64,000 bases of DNA from Meghimatium bilineatum. Lineage: Eukaryota > Mollusca > Gastropoda > Stylommatophora > Philomycidae. Shown here piece by piece: positions 59,801 through 63,730 of the stretch. The stretch is taken from contig CM067318.1 in assembly GCA_034231615.1 (NCBI GenBank), positions 35,125,382 through 35,189,381 on the forward strand. The letters run 5' to 3'. The notes beneath the pieces were generated by a model, which was given only the letters and a program-made list of their open reading frames with translations, made no database searches and had not been told where the DNA came from. The first letter of the stretch is position 1. The number at the start of each line of letters is the position of its first letter. Position numbers and translations under genes: made by a program.

Positions 59801-61999
59801 TGTAGTTTTGTCAGTTGCCATTATTTTTGTCTTTTTCATATATATGAACAAGTTTTGCTGTTCGCTGAACTTTTGGGTTGACTCAACTATGTTCAGTAGG
59901 TCGTGTTCGTTTGTTGTTAATAGCACTGTGTCGTCTGCATATCTAATTTACTTATAAATGTCACATTGTCTTGAAGTCAGCAAATGTATACAAAATATGC
60001 ATTTTCAACAAAATGTTATATTCTTTAAGCCTACATTTTAGTGCCCAGGACTTATTTACATATCCTAAGATATATATAATAAAAATTATTATGCCTTATA
60101 TAAAGGTCTGAATATTCACATCCATGTGATACTCCAAAAATCACGTTTTTGAATGTAGATGAAGGGTATATATTGCATTGATATCTCCGACTTTCGCATG
60201 CTTTAATTTTGTTTGTTAAAGAGTTAATAAAGCTTATCTATCAAGATATTTCATGACAATAATGACACTACTATTAAACTTAAACAGATATTATTAGTGA
60301 TTTTGAATACTAAGAGGAAGCTGCAGTTCACATCCATTCACGTTCTAGTTAGGCTAACTATTTTGCAAAGCACAAGTATTGTTTGAAGGTACTATTCAGT
60401 AGTTTCAGAAAGTGGGTGGAGAGATGCCATAGTGGCCTCAATTTTGATACTTATATGAACATTTCTATGTGTGCCTAATAACAATCCAGCCTAACAATCT
60501 AGCCAAGAATCCCCAACATAATTTTCCCCAAACAGAAGAATTATGGTACCACTATCCACAGCATTATCAGAATAGTACTTAATAAATAGCCAACAATGAT
60601 CTTGATACATAATACTGGAGACAGAGAGCTGTGGAGAGCCATGATCACCTATGCCAGACGGCGTGGCACCTGATGATGATGGTGATGAATAGCCAATTCT
60701 GTTTTATCATTTTTTTTGCACAATCCTATTGACTCCTCTCAAAGGTAATAATTACAATTAGGTAATGTGTCATATTTGCATTAATCATAAACCATTTATT
60801 TGGATATTGGGAACTTTACTTTATTGGTCCATCTTTGACTATTTCAAAATATTCTCAATCTAAATATCCGCAGCTTATCTTTTCACAGAGTATTTCTTAC
60901 TGCAATAACTTGTAATGTAAACATTCACTGATCCATATATGCCATGATTTTTATCTAAAACATTTCAAGCAGAAACTAAGTCTCACAGGTGGTATATCTC
61001 AGCACAGCCTATTTGCATAACTTAGTTCTGAAAAAGTGTTCCAAGCATTTACATTGTGACTTGGATAGCATGCTGTTCAGTCCACATACCAAACAATGAA
61101 TAGTGTATGGCTTCATTTGAGAATAGGTTTGAACTACAGCAAAACTATGATCCAACAATTTAAATTGAAAATATGGTAATGCACCATTCATACTTACGTT
61201 CATATCTAGTTGTGGTCTGTAAATTTTCTGTTAATTTGTTTCATTTCTGTCCCTCCAGTTTTGTATTATTTATTATTTATCCCATCCAGACATTCAGCAT
61301 TTATATTCTCATTTAGAACTTTGATTTAATAAATGAAAGTGACATCATTTACTTGTTATCTGCTATATTGTGTTCTTGATAAAGACATTAAGTAAAAATG
61401 TTGATTTGAGTGTTTTCATGTTTCCAGTGATTAGCACAACTTTATTACCAGATTTCAGATTTCCTTTGTAAGGTTTCACTTTTATTTATGTTTATTTTCT
61501 TCAACTTGGTATTTAAATGGGACCCTCTTCTAAAACATTAAGAAGAGATCCTTAAATATATAAATATTTTAATGAGTTTACTATTGAACAATATGAGTAT
61601 ATAATTAATGCAAACTCAACATAACAGACAACTGTTTTCATAACTTTCATCATTTGAGCTAAAATTCCAAACAATTTATAAATTAGTCATATGGCTTTGT
61701 TTGTCCTTTAAAAAAAATATAGTGAACTAAACACTTAGTTATAATCAATAAAAAATGTGAAAAAATAAGAAAGTTCATTACTCAAAACAAACTTGAAAGT
61801 AGCAGACTGCAGAGAAGAGATATAAACAAAGATTTACCTCCTTGTTTAGAATAAACGCTGAGAGTTCCAATATCACTGCCATACATGTTGTACCAGAATT
61901 TAAGACACACACCATACTTTGTAATGGGTACAGTTGTACTAATAATACGTGCTGTATCATTGTGAGATCGGAATGAGCTCTCAGTGTAAATGTAGTAGC
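22159..61999 (-). CDS. MALRD1-like: MAM/LDLa receptor gene, MALRD1/MLRP-like; 17 exons, 5' incomplete
   Basis: Giant cell-surface receptor gene. Coding exons, 5' to 3': 61838-61999, 58738-58844, 57371-57464, 56162-56299, 55646-55902, 53888-54116, 53528-53763, 51805-51972, 50043-50384, 38630-47974, 36005-36246, 32906-33051, 31287-31350, 30199-30395, 27873-27969, 25967-26060, 22159-22230. All junctions are GT-AG, phases agree at every join, and the total (2 + 11,988 bases) is a whole number of codons. Module order: M1 M2 M3 L1 M4 L2 M5 L3 M6-M12 L4 M13 L5 M14 L6 M15 L7 M16 L8 M17 L9 M18 L10 M19 L11 M20 L12 EGF, Thr-rich stalk, TM helix, tail (M = MAM, L = LDLa). Vertebrate MALRD1 (Diet1) has the same MAM/LDLa mixture and affects enterohepatic signalling; the ligand here is unknown. 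The signal peptide and first exon(s) lie beyond the window or were not recognised. Family assignment is firm; one-to-one orthology with MALRD1 is not shown. Confidence 0.93.
22480..23110 (+). mobile_element. LINE C-terminal region in the last intron, antisense to the gene
   Basis: The plus strand shows [10 protein letters not shown]...[19 protein letters not shown], a CEMRCL-type stretch, [16 protein letters not shown] and [13 protein letters not shown], in broken frames. Same family as 15835-16200. Confidence 0.82.
23950..24430 (-). mobile_element. LINE 3' end ('[16 protein letters not shown]' family)
   Basis: The minus strand encodes [20 protein letters not shown] and [16 protein letters not shown], a diverged form of the tail better preserved at 33435-33800. 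The upstream part (to 24430) matches the same element without an open frame. Confidence 0.72.
24530..25110 (-). mobile_element. LINE 3' end ('YGEL...[10 protein letters not shown]' family)
   Basis: Closely parallels 52315-52860 over its whole length: ACAAGTGATGATGA at the 3' end, ATGGCTAAT, TTTGGCCACCTTGAGAT and CACCATAGAGAAGTATCTTT. 5' truncated, broken frames. Confidence 0.85.
25440..25690 (+). mobile_element. LINE 3' end (TGATGATGAT-tailed family)
   Basis: The plus strand reads [27 protein letters not shown] and RGLWRAMI, then the tail GGCACCTGATGATGATGA. The tail recurs at 58585-58735 and 60595-60690. Short 3-base tail repeats fit an RTE-like element; clade not proven. Confidence 0.78.
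25967..26060 (-). CDS. MALRD1-like: Exon: cytoplasmic tail with NPVY motif
   Basis: A 94-base exon (phase 2 in, phase 0 out) encoding [19 protein letters not shown] then [16 protein letters not shown] matches the NPxY signal read by PTB-domain adaptors in LDL-receptor family tails; YDYG adds a further Tyr. Acceptor GCTTTCAG, donor GTAGGA. Confidence 0.9.
26380..26645 (+). mobile_element. Long-form GAA-tailed SINE, diverged
   Basis: Matches 35608-35875: CATGCATGCCATAAGAGG, AAGGAGGTTTGG, GTCAGATGTATCAGGCTGAA, CAATTCTCTAGACTACTTCA, AGGAGTTTGTGAACAAACAC then AGAAGAAGG. Confidence 0.7.
26860..27335 (+). repeat. Unclassified interspersed repeat A, copy 2
   Basis: See 19225-19745. This copy lies in the intron between the TM and tail exons, in the same plus-strand orientation as copy 1. 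Confidence 0.75.
27380..27600 (+). mobile_element. LINE 3' end ('DNIKEWTG' family)
   Basis: The plus strand gives [32 protein letters not shown], then CEVAKLIW and GYEWRS, with several stops. It is oriented opposite to the other family members in the window. Confidence 0.72.
27873..27969 (-). CDS. MALRD1-like: Exon: transmembrane helix
   Basis: A 97-base exon (phase 1 in, phase 2 out) encoding SWKTP, then about 22 hydrophobic residues ([18 protein letters not shown] and on to IFL), then the stop-transfer KKTNRL. Together with the extracellular modules upstream this predicts a type I topology. Acceptor CTCTTAAG, donor GTAAGT. Confidence 0.92.
27970..28640. other. Intron sequence without a recognised feature
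   Basis: 28300-28520 has a GC-richer, Cys-rich conceptual minus reading around [12 protein letters not shown], but with stops and no splice-bounded frame. Left unassigned. Confidence 0.45.
28640..29270. repeat. 215-bp tandem repeat, about 2.5 copies, interrupted by a SINE
   Basis: ATTCAAAGTAGAAGTCATGA starts copies at 28919 and 29133. A partial third copy ends at 28749 (ACACAGAAGTTCACATGTCT...). Frames over the copies encode related but meaningless peptides. The SINE at 28750-28913 sits between the first two. Confidence 0.85.
28750..28913 (-). mobile_element. Short SINE (164 bp) with 9-bp TSD
   Basis: ACTCCATTC is duplicated at 28741-28749 and 28914-28922. On the minus strand the element begins with a GAAGACGGATGTGTCGGGCC head and ends in a (GAA)-rich tail. 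Confidence 0.9.
29400..30198. other. Intron sequence, nothing recognised
   Basis: Short overlapping frames without motifs. At 29600-29640 there is a tail-like AAGTGAACAAAAGAAGAAG similar to the end of the SINE at 14423-14678, so a decayed SINE 3' end is possible. Confidence 0.5.
30199..30395 (-). CDS. MALRD1-like: Exon: end of EGF domain and Thr-rich stalk
   Basis: A 197-base exon (phase 2 in, phase 1 out). [10 protein letters not shown] closes the EGF domain. It is followed by NQTEP, nine consecutive Thr residues, and a Ser/Thr-rich run to KSTGNNG. This is a likely O-glycosylated juxtamembrane stalk. The Thr run comes from an ACC/ACT/ACA-rich repeat at about 30302-30342 and may vary in length between alleles. 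Confidence 0.9.
30592..31170 (+). repeat. Unclassified repeat B, copy 1 (intron between stalk and EGF exons)
   Basis: Matches 51067-51615 in the same orientation over more than 500 bases. A shared frame in both reads [11 protein letters not shown](W/L)NKVQL then KSNTW..F, so it may be a decayed transposase N-terminus. Superfamily unknown. Confidence 0.75.
31287..31350 (-). CDS. MALRD1-like: Exon: first half of the EGF-like domain
   Basis: A tiny 64-base exon (phase 1 in, phase 2 out) encoding [20 protein letters not shown] then CQ. With the next exon ([10 protein letters not shown]) it gives the six-cysteine EGF pattern C-x3-C-x5-C-x8-C-x-C-x8-C. Acceptor ATTTGCAG, donor GTAAGT. Confidence 0.9.
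31555..31840 (-). mobile_element. LINE relic, region after RNase H
   Basis: Parallels 37540-37790: GATTAGGAACCAGCAAC... / GATTAGAAACTGACTTC..., GTATATAAACTC / GTATGTAGACTC, and CTCCCATTTCTGTAG / CTCCCATTTCTAACT. Minus orientation. Confidence 0.75.
31845..32390 (+). mobile_element. LINE 3' end, RNase H family, carrying a SINE insertion
   Basis: The plus strand reads [20 protein letters not shown], then [20 protein letters not shown] and G. After the SINE at 32125-32285 it resumes with [11 protein letters not shown]-like sequence (AEMSNYK). It lies head-to-head with the relic at 31555-31840. Confidence 0.8.
32125..32285 (+). mobile_element. Short SINE (161 bp) with 11-bp TSD, inside a LINE
   Basis: ATACAGCAGCA is duplicated at 32114-32124 and 32286-32296. 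It begins CCATCAAAGATGGATGTGCC and ends GTTTGAGAATGAACGATGAA then GAATAAG. Confidence 0.9.
32670..32758 (+). mobile_element. SINE 3' tail, same family as 17850-18058
   Basis: Ends AATGCTGGGTTGATAGCCAC then ATCCTGAATAGGATA; it then runs into an (AT)n microsatellite, a common fate of SINE tails. Confidence 0.75.
32756..32880. repeat. Compound (AT)n/(AC)n microsatellite
   Basis: TATATA and CACACA runs in several blocks, about 25 bases from the donor of the L12 exon (32906). Confidence 0.93.
32906..33051 (-). CDS. MALRD1-like: Exon: final LDLa repeat L12
   Basis: A 146-base exon (phase 2 in, phase 1 out) encoding one complete LDLa module: [20 protein letters not shown], then [16 protein letters not shown]. 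All six cysteines are present, with the Ca2+-coordinating D...D..SDE set. Acceptor ATTTTCAG, donor GTAAGT. It is the membrane-side ligand-binding-type repeat, just before the EGF domain. Confidence 0.93.
33435..33800 (-). mobile_element. LINE 3' end ('DNIKEWTG' family), best copy
   Basis: Minus frame 33440-33652 encodes [40 protein letters not shown] and [20 protein letters not shown]: the intact-looking C-terminus of a non-LTR element ORF common in molluscan genomes. Upstream parts are decayed. Confidence 0.85.
33801..35596. other. Long intron stretch, nothing recognised
   Basis: AT-rich. Hydrophobic frames at 33926-34400 (minus) are by-products of A/T composition. Small (TA)n runs at 34548 and 35525. 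No repeat family recognised. Confidence 0.5.
35608..35875 (+). mobile_element. Full-length long-form SINE (268 bp) with 11-bp TSD
   Basis: AGAATATACTA is duplicated at 35597-35607 and 35876-35886. Head CACCCGTGTGTTGCCAGGGC; tail GAACGCAGAAGAAGAAG. The 3' third is shared with the 160-bp SINE family (GTCGGATGTGTCAGGCC..., GAGTTTGAGAACGAACGCAG). No clear A/B boxes. Confidence 0.9.
36005..36246 (-). CDS. MALRD1-like: Exon: C-terminal two-thirds of MAM M20
   Basis: A 242-base exon, phase 0 in and phase 2 out, continuing directly from ...ATNSCA in the giant exon with [18 protein letters not shown]. It ends [20 protein letters not shown] then TSGCK, which is the closing MAM strand and final Cys. 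Acceptor TTTTACAG, donor GTAAGT. Confidence 0.92.
37088..37246 (-). mobile_element. Short SINE (159 bp) with 11-bp TSD
   Basis: AAACTGCGCTC is duplicated at 37077-37087 and 37247-37257. The minus strand starts CCGCCGAAGACGGATGTGTC, contains GGCGCAAATAAAACGGCGAC and ends GAGAATGAATGCAGAAGAAG. A good reference copy of the family. Confidence 0.93.
37540..38130 (-). mobile_element. LINE with RNase H domain, decayed
   Basis: The minus strand has [20 protein letters not shown], then (frame change) [20 protein letters not shown] followed by LAGNVAIDG: the DS-Q-S and H-x-G-V-x-G-N-E-x-A-(D) blocks of LINE RNase H, with the last Asp changed to Asn. The downstream tail matches 17440-17740 and 31555-31840. 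Confidence 0.85.
38381..38580. repeat. 47-bp tandem repeat, about 4.5 copies, next to the giant exon
   Basis: GAAACATAAATGATACACTC recurs at 38381, 38428, 38475 and 38526, with a decayed copy at 38573. The array ends 50 bases from the donor of the giant exon. Confidence 0.92.
38630..47974 (-). CDS. MALRD1-like: Giant 9,345-base exon: 15 complete MAM and 10 LDLa modules
   Basis: A single uninterrupted frame of 3,115 codons, phase 0 at both ends (acceptor CCTTTCAG, donor GTAAGA). Counting residues from the Met codon at 47903-47905 (23 codons into the exon): end of M4 1-40; L2 46-80; M5 81-250; L3 270-305; M6 306-475; M7 476-636; M8 637-799; M9 800-963; M10 982-1148; M11 1149-1314; M12 1315-1482; L4 1483-1516; M13 1517-1686; L5 1687-1724; M14 1725-1895; L6 1913-1951; M15 1952-2121; L7 2122-2159; M16 2160-2325; L8 2343-2378; M17 2379-2540; L9 2541-2577; M18 2578-2750; L10 2772-2807; M19 2808-2974; L11 2975-3011; start of M20 3012-3092. 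Most LDLa repeats keep C-D-F/L-x-x-D-C-x-D-G-S-D-E; many MAMs keep GHYLYIE and DIAIDDI. Ser/Thr/Pro linkers follow M5, M9, M14, M16 and M18. Oddities: L4 lacks its third Cys; M18 and M20 lack the first Cys pair. Confidence 0.96.
48065..48560 (-). mobile_element. LINE 3' end ('DNIKEWTG' family), decayed
   Basis: Its arrangement follows 33435-33800: CAGTGTGGCATCCCTATGAC..., a GTTCCTTGCAAAATAGTTTT segment, CATGTCCAAACCAAACATG. The conceptual minus reading includes [20 protein letters not shown]. No long frame. Confidence 0.7.
48561..49702. other. Intron sequence; only a weak tRNA-like remnant
   Basis: Near 49312-49365 the minus strand has TGGTTCAATTCC, a B-box-like string, in what may be a decayed SINE head. 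Otherwise nothing recognised. Confidence 0.45.
49703..49974 (-). mobile_element. tRNA-derived SINE (272 bp) with 14-bp TSD
   Basis: AATTAAGTGCATAA is duplicated at 49689-49702 and 49975-49988. The minus strand head carries TTAGCGCAGTGGTTAGCGC (A box) and GGTCCTGGGTTCATTCCCC (B box). The body is unrelated to the SINE at 9008-9297. It lies 68 bases from the donor of the L1/M4 exon. Confidence 0.93.
50043..50384 (-). CDS. MALRD1-like: Exon: second half of LDLa L1 and most of MAM M4
   Basis: A 342-base phase-0/phase-0 exon. It starts [17 protein letters not shown], the Ca2+-binding end of L1, then continues into MAM M4 ([17 protein letters not shown] ... [17 protein letters not shown] ... [19 protein letters not shown]). 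Acceptor GTTGCAG, donor GTAAAC. M4 is completed by the first codons of the giant exon. Confidence 0.92.
50385..51066. other. Intron sequence, possibly the head of repeat B
   Basis: 50990-51066 gives a plus-strand [19 protein letters not shown] reading continuous with the shared frame of repeat B. Nothing else recognised. Confidence 0.45.
51067..51615 (+). repeat. Unclassified repeat B, copy 2 (intron between L1 exons)
   Basis: Second copy of the element at 30592-31170, same orientation; both lie in introns of the receptor gene. Similarity begins near TTATACAGAAAA and ends near AATTMTTWYATTT. Confidence 0.75.
51805..51972 (-). CDS. MALRD1-like: Exon: end of MAM M3 and first half of LDLa L1
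   Basis: A 168-base phase-0/phase-0 exon. It encodes [30 protein letters not shown], then [19 protein letters not shown]. The second part is the N-terminal half of an LDLa repeat that finishes in the next exon. The third LDLa cysteine is not present. Donor GTAACT, acceptor CAACTAG. Confidence 0.88.
52315..52860 (-). mobile_element. LINE 3' end ('YGEL...[10 protein letters not shown]' family), best copy
   Basis: Minus frame 52571-52780 encodes [40 protein letters not shown] and [16 protein letters not shown]. The rest parallels 24530-25110. Confidence 0.87.
52861..53527. other. Intron sequence, nothing recognised
   Basis: AT-rich; loosely repeated TTTTAAGATATTTTTAGTA-type strings at 52970-53170. 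No known element. Confidence 0.5.
53528..53763 (-). CDS. MALRD1-like: Exon: MAM M3 middle segment
   Basis: A 236-base exon entering in phase 1 ([11 protein letters not shown]) and leaving in phase 0 (SWTPGS). It is a diverged MAM core: [19 protein letters not shown], then [15 protein letters not shown]. The usual W-Y-x-M-x-G motif is replaced by a weaker [10 protein letters not shown] stretch. Acceptor AATCAG, donor GTAAGG. Confidence 0.87.
53888..54116 (-). CDS. MALRD1-like: Exon: end of MAM M2 fused to start of MAM M3
   Basis: A 229-base exon, phase 0 in and phase 1 out. The first half is [20 protein letters not shown]...GSC, the end of M2. After CPPPAT the second half is [21 protein letters not shown]...[11 protein letters not shown], the start of M3. 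There is no intron at this domain boundary, unlike M1/M2, so exon and domain borders do not coincide throughout the 5' part. Confidence 0.92.
54320..54760 (-). mobile_element. Tc1/mariner-superfamily transposon fragment
   Basis: Terminus CAGGGTGGCCCAAAAGTAGG directly follows a TA at 54318-54319. The minus strand reads [47 protein letters not shown] and then CVSKCPGGI. WPPxSPDLTPxxFFLWG is the catalytic-domain block around the second Asp. The rest is missing. A 17-base unit (TGAATGCTCAATTTCTG) is triplicated at about 54540-54578. Confidence 0.85.
54761..55645. other. Intron sequence, nothing recognised
   Basis: AT-rich, no coding signal, second end of the mariner element not found. Confidence 0.5.
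55646..55902 (-). CDS. MALRD1-like: Exon: MAM M2 middle segment
   Basis: A 257-base exon entering in phase 1 ([12 protein letters not shown]) and leaving in phase 0 after TLKFK. It contains [20 protein letters not shown] and [20 protein letters not shown], the core of a MAM domain. Acceptor TTTTCCAG, donor GTAAAC. Confidence 0.92.
56162..56299 (-). CDS. MALRD1-like: Exon: MAM M2 N-terminal segment
   Basis: Phase-1/phase-1 exon of 138 bases. It encodes [21 protein letters not shown] and then [15 protein letters not shown], the standard start of a MAM domain: first disulfide Cys pair, D-D-F-D-W, and TGP..DHT. Acceptor TTGTACAG, donor GTAAGT. Confidence 0.92.
56598..56741. repeat. 47-bp tandem repeat, 3 copies
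   Basis: ACATTGAATATAAACAATAC plus AGTAGACTTCAGTGACAATGTTAAATT repeats at 56605, 56652 and 56699 with no differences in the compared part, so it is recent. Confidence 0.94.
56742..57370. other. Intron sequence with a (CA)n run
   Basis: CACACA run at about 57047-57070. The 117-codon plus frame at 56730-57083 runs into it and has no motif. Nothing else recognised. Confidence 0.5.
57371..57464 (-). CDS. MALRD1-like: Exon: MAM M1 C-terminal segment
   Basis: A 94-base exon, phase 0 in and phase 1 out. It encodes [19 protein letters not shown] followed by ISINTGSC: the hallmark MAM end, with the '(I/V)xFEGxxGxxxxxDIAIDDI' strand and the final Cys. The phase-1 donor GTATGT falls exactly at the boundary with the next MAM domain. 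Confidence 0.9.
57550..57730 (-). mobile_element. Diverged long-form SINE
   Basis: The minus strand reads GGTTTGGCTGTCCCTTTCC, GTTAGATGTGTCACGCTGAG, AACAGGAGTTTCAGAACATG, matching the middle and tail of 35608-35875. Confidence 0.65.
58215..58412 (+). mobile_element. Short SINE, diverged copy
   Basis: AAAGACGGATTTGTCAAGTC, GGCGACACAACACATCTCCA, TTCTGCTACAAGAGAGATCC, GAGAATGAACGTTGAAGAAG: collinear with 37088-37246. No clean TSD seen. Confidence 0.8.
58585..58735 (+). mobile_element. LINE 3' end ending about 25 bases from a splice donor
   Basis: TTTTTGGACATGCTTATGAG through GCACCTGATGATGATAA matches 25440-25690. It ends just outside the exon 58738-58844, on the opposite strand. Confidence 0.68.
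58738..58844 (-). CDS. MALRD1-like: Exon: MAM M1, segment before the central strand
   Basis: A 107-base exon entering in phase 1 and leaving in phase 0. It encodes [18 protein letters not shown] and continues to DIDIQVQ, which aligns with the 'LWsl.G.Q...W..a.v.i' segment of the other MAM domains in the gene. Acceptor TTTTACAG, donor GTAAAT. A LINE 3' end on the opposite strand stops about 25 bases from the donor (see 58585-58735). Confidence 0.88.
58985..59960 (-). mobile_element. RTE-like LINE 3' half, carrying a SINE
   Basis: The minus strand, 3' to 5' in the element: [20 protein letters not shown] and [20 protein letters not shown] (59000-59190), then [13 protein letters not shown]-type remnants, the SINE at 59318-59483, the [11 protein letters not shown] region, [11 protein letters not shown]-type text near 59700, and a [15 protein letters not shown]-type reading near 59900-59940. 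Same family as 11530-12280, in which the YADD is altered. Confidence 0.83.
59318..59483 (-). mobile_element. Short SINE (166 bp) with 11-bp TSD, inside a LINE
   Basis: CATGTTATTCT is duplicated at 59307-59317 and 59484-59494, both halves belonging to the host LINE. The plus strand starts with (TTC)n, the reverse of the GAA tail. Confidence 0.93.
59961..60594. other. Intron sequence, nothing recognised
   Basis: AT-rich, no frames or repeat families recognised. Confidence 0.5.
60595..60690 (+). mobile_element. LINE 3' terminus (TGATGATGAT-tailed family)
   Basis: ATGATCTTGATACATAATAC then TGGAGA...GCACCTGATGATGATGG, nearly identical to 25605-25680. Extreme 5' truncation. Confidence 0.82.
60691..61837. 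other. Intron sequence, nothing recognised
   Basis: AT-rich. A short ACAGCAAAACTATGATCCAA string near 61137 resembles 30572-30590, next to repeat B; too short to call. Confidence 0.5.
61838..61999 (-). CDS. MALRD1-like: Exon: middle part of MAM domain M1
   Basis: First coding exon recognised in the window. It begins in phase 1 after a ...TTTATTCAG acceptor and encodes the MAM stretch starting GYYIYTES, then the conserved [16 protein letters not shown] core, ending KQG with a phase-1 GTAAAT donor. The N-terminal third of M1 (the C-F-E...C-x-W segment) must lie in an exon further 5'. I did not find it up to 64000, so it is probably outside the window. Confidence 0.9.
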
Positions 62000-62407
62000 C
62001 TGAATAAACAATAACAAAATTACATTCACTATATACAGTCACATATTATTGATCAAAACAGTAAATATGTCTTTTACTTTATATTTTACTGTCAGATAAA
62101 AAATATGAATAGTTAGAAGTATTGAGTGATTGATTTATTGAGTATTTTGATTGAGTGATTGATTTATTGATTGATTTATTGAGTATTGATTTAGAAGTAT
62201 TTGGCCAAGTCAATAGCAACTGAGACAGTTGCAAAAGGGGAAGCAATGTTGCCATGGCTTACCTACCAGCAGAATGGCCATAAACATCTACTAATCAGTG
62301 TAATTGATAAAATACTGAATATATTATGTGCCAACATTGAAGACATATGTATAGATCATCAGTGCAAATAAAACCCCAACATAATGCAATATAACATATC
62401 CTTTTTC
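62000..62407. other. 5' intron sequence; short TTGATTTATTGA repeats
   Basis: Tandem GATTGATTTATTGAGTATT-type units at 62125-62190. No exon for the missing start of MAM M1 was recognised. Confidence 0.5.
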
Positions 62408-62490
62408 TTGACTACATCCAACAGGATATCTAGTAGGATCATTGTCCTGCTACAAGAGAATTCCAGCAGGAAAAAGGGAATGAATGCTTA
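62408..62490 (+). mobile_element. Short SINE, 3' part
   Basis: TCTAGTAGGATCATTGTCCT then GCTACAAGAGAATTCCAGCA matches the second half of 37088-37246; the end is degraded. Confidence 0.65.
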
Positions 62491-63159
62491 AAACAATAAG
62501 GATTTAATATAAAAATACAAGTAATAGAAGAATCATATAAAGTGGCTGATTTAGGATCATTGATTTTACAAAACCTACGTGTGCCAATGATAAAAGAGAA
62601 AGTTAATTATGCAATAAATTCAAGTACATACATGCTCAAACAACATATAAAAAACATTCCTCTCAACTCTTAGTTTACAAAGAATAGAATCACATTTTGA
62701 TGAGCTGTGTTTAAGGATACAATTTTAAGGAAGGATGACATAACAAATTCTATTATAGCTTTCTCATGTTTTTCATAATCATAGAACATAATCCATTTCA
62801 GCAAATAATGCTATAGCTATAAGGGAGCTTGAGCATTTTCTTGATCCTATCCTGTGATATGTACAATTTGTTATTTGATATTTTCTCCTCACTGATAGTG
62901 TATCTTTTCCAAATACAGTAATAAAGAGAACATTTATAAAGCATGATTATTCCCAAATGAAGTGTAATACTTATTAGATGCTAATTTACTTCTAATATTA
63001 TTGAATTTATGTTTAGTGATCAGTTTCATTATCTTCATTTGTTCAAAAATCTGTGATTGTATGACCATTGTATATGGAACTTGTTCAGCATTTCTTATTT
63101 CATCATTTACCCTCAGATTTACCGTTGACATTTATATGGACACCATACTTACAAAATAA
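62491..63159. other. Intron sequence, nothing recognised
   Basis: The 65-codon minus frame at 62934-63131 has no MAM, LDLa or signal-peptide character and no good splice context; not called. Confidence 0.5.
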
Positions 63160-63490
63160 ACAGAGGCTGAAAATTGTTCATTTTCACTGTCTGATTTTAA
63201 GTGGCAGGACACAGTTACCAACACTGAGATCCAGCACAGAGCCAACAATAGTCTTCACACTTAGTTGTAGAGCTCTCAAGTGGAGTGATCATATTCAAAG
63301 GATGAACAATAGCATCATCACAAAACAGATACTGTATTGGAAACTCTCCAAGAATGCAAGAAGAAGGAGCAGATCAAAGTTGTGATACAAAAACTTATGA
63401 AAAACATTAATGAAGGCCTTTGCTATTGCTTCTGACAACTGGGACAAACTGGTGCAAGATTGCTTCACATGGCGAACAAGACTGTATGGT
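63160..63490 (+). mobile_element. LINE 3' end ('YGEL' family)
   Basis: The plus strand encodes ALKWSDHIQRMNNSIITKQI, LYWKLSKNARRRSRSKL, then after a stop KTLMKAFAIASDNWDKLVQD and TWRTRLY, parallel to QLRWxGHVxRM...LPKxLLYGEL...KAF..D.WExLAQDRxxWR. Confidence 0.82.
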
Positions 63491-63506
63491 GGGGCTATGA
63501 TATTAA

Positions 63507-63726
63507 CCCCTTAATTGCGGAGGTATTCTTAAAGATATGGTAAAAAAACCACCGCCATTTTACGGAGATTCTCCTCTTCTTAGCTTCCCAGGGGAAAAAT
63601 TCATCTAGTTCATATAATAAATCATCCAGATGAATTGTTTTCTTTGGAAACTAAGAAGAAGTAGATCTCAGCAAAATGGCAAAAACCCTTCATAGTATCC
63701 TTAAGGATATCTCCACAGCTAAGGGA
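63507..63726. mobile_element. piggyBac-type foldback MITE with TTAA flanks
   Basis: TTAA at 63503-63506 and 63727-63730. The ends CCCCTTAATTGCGGAGGTAT and, inverted, TCCCTTAGCTGTGGAGATAT form terminal repeats, and the whole 220 bases fold into two imperfect arms of about 105 bases (for example CTCCTCTTCTTAGCTTCC against a TTCTTCTTAGTTTCC complement). No transposase. Confidence 0.82.
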
Positions 63727-63730
63727 TTAA

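Noticed and set aside
62934-63131. Candidate 5' exon of the receptor (missing start of MAM M1)
   Set aside because: No C-F-E, D-F-D-W or TGP..DHT pattern and no phase-1 donor; the missing exon is more likely outside the window.
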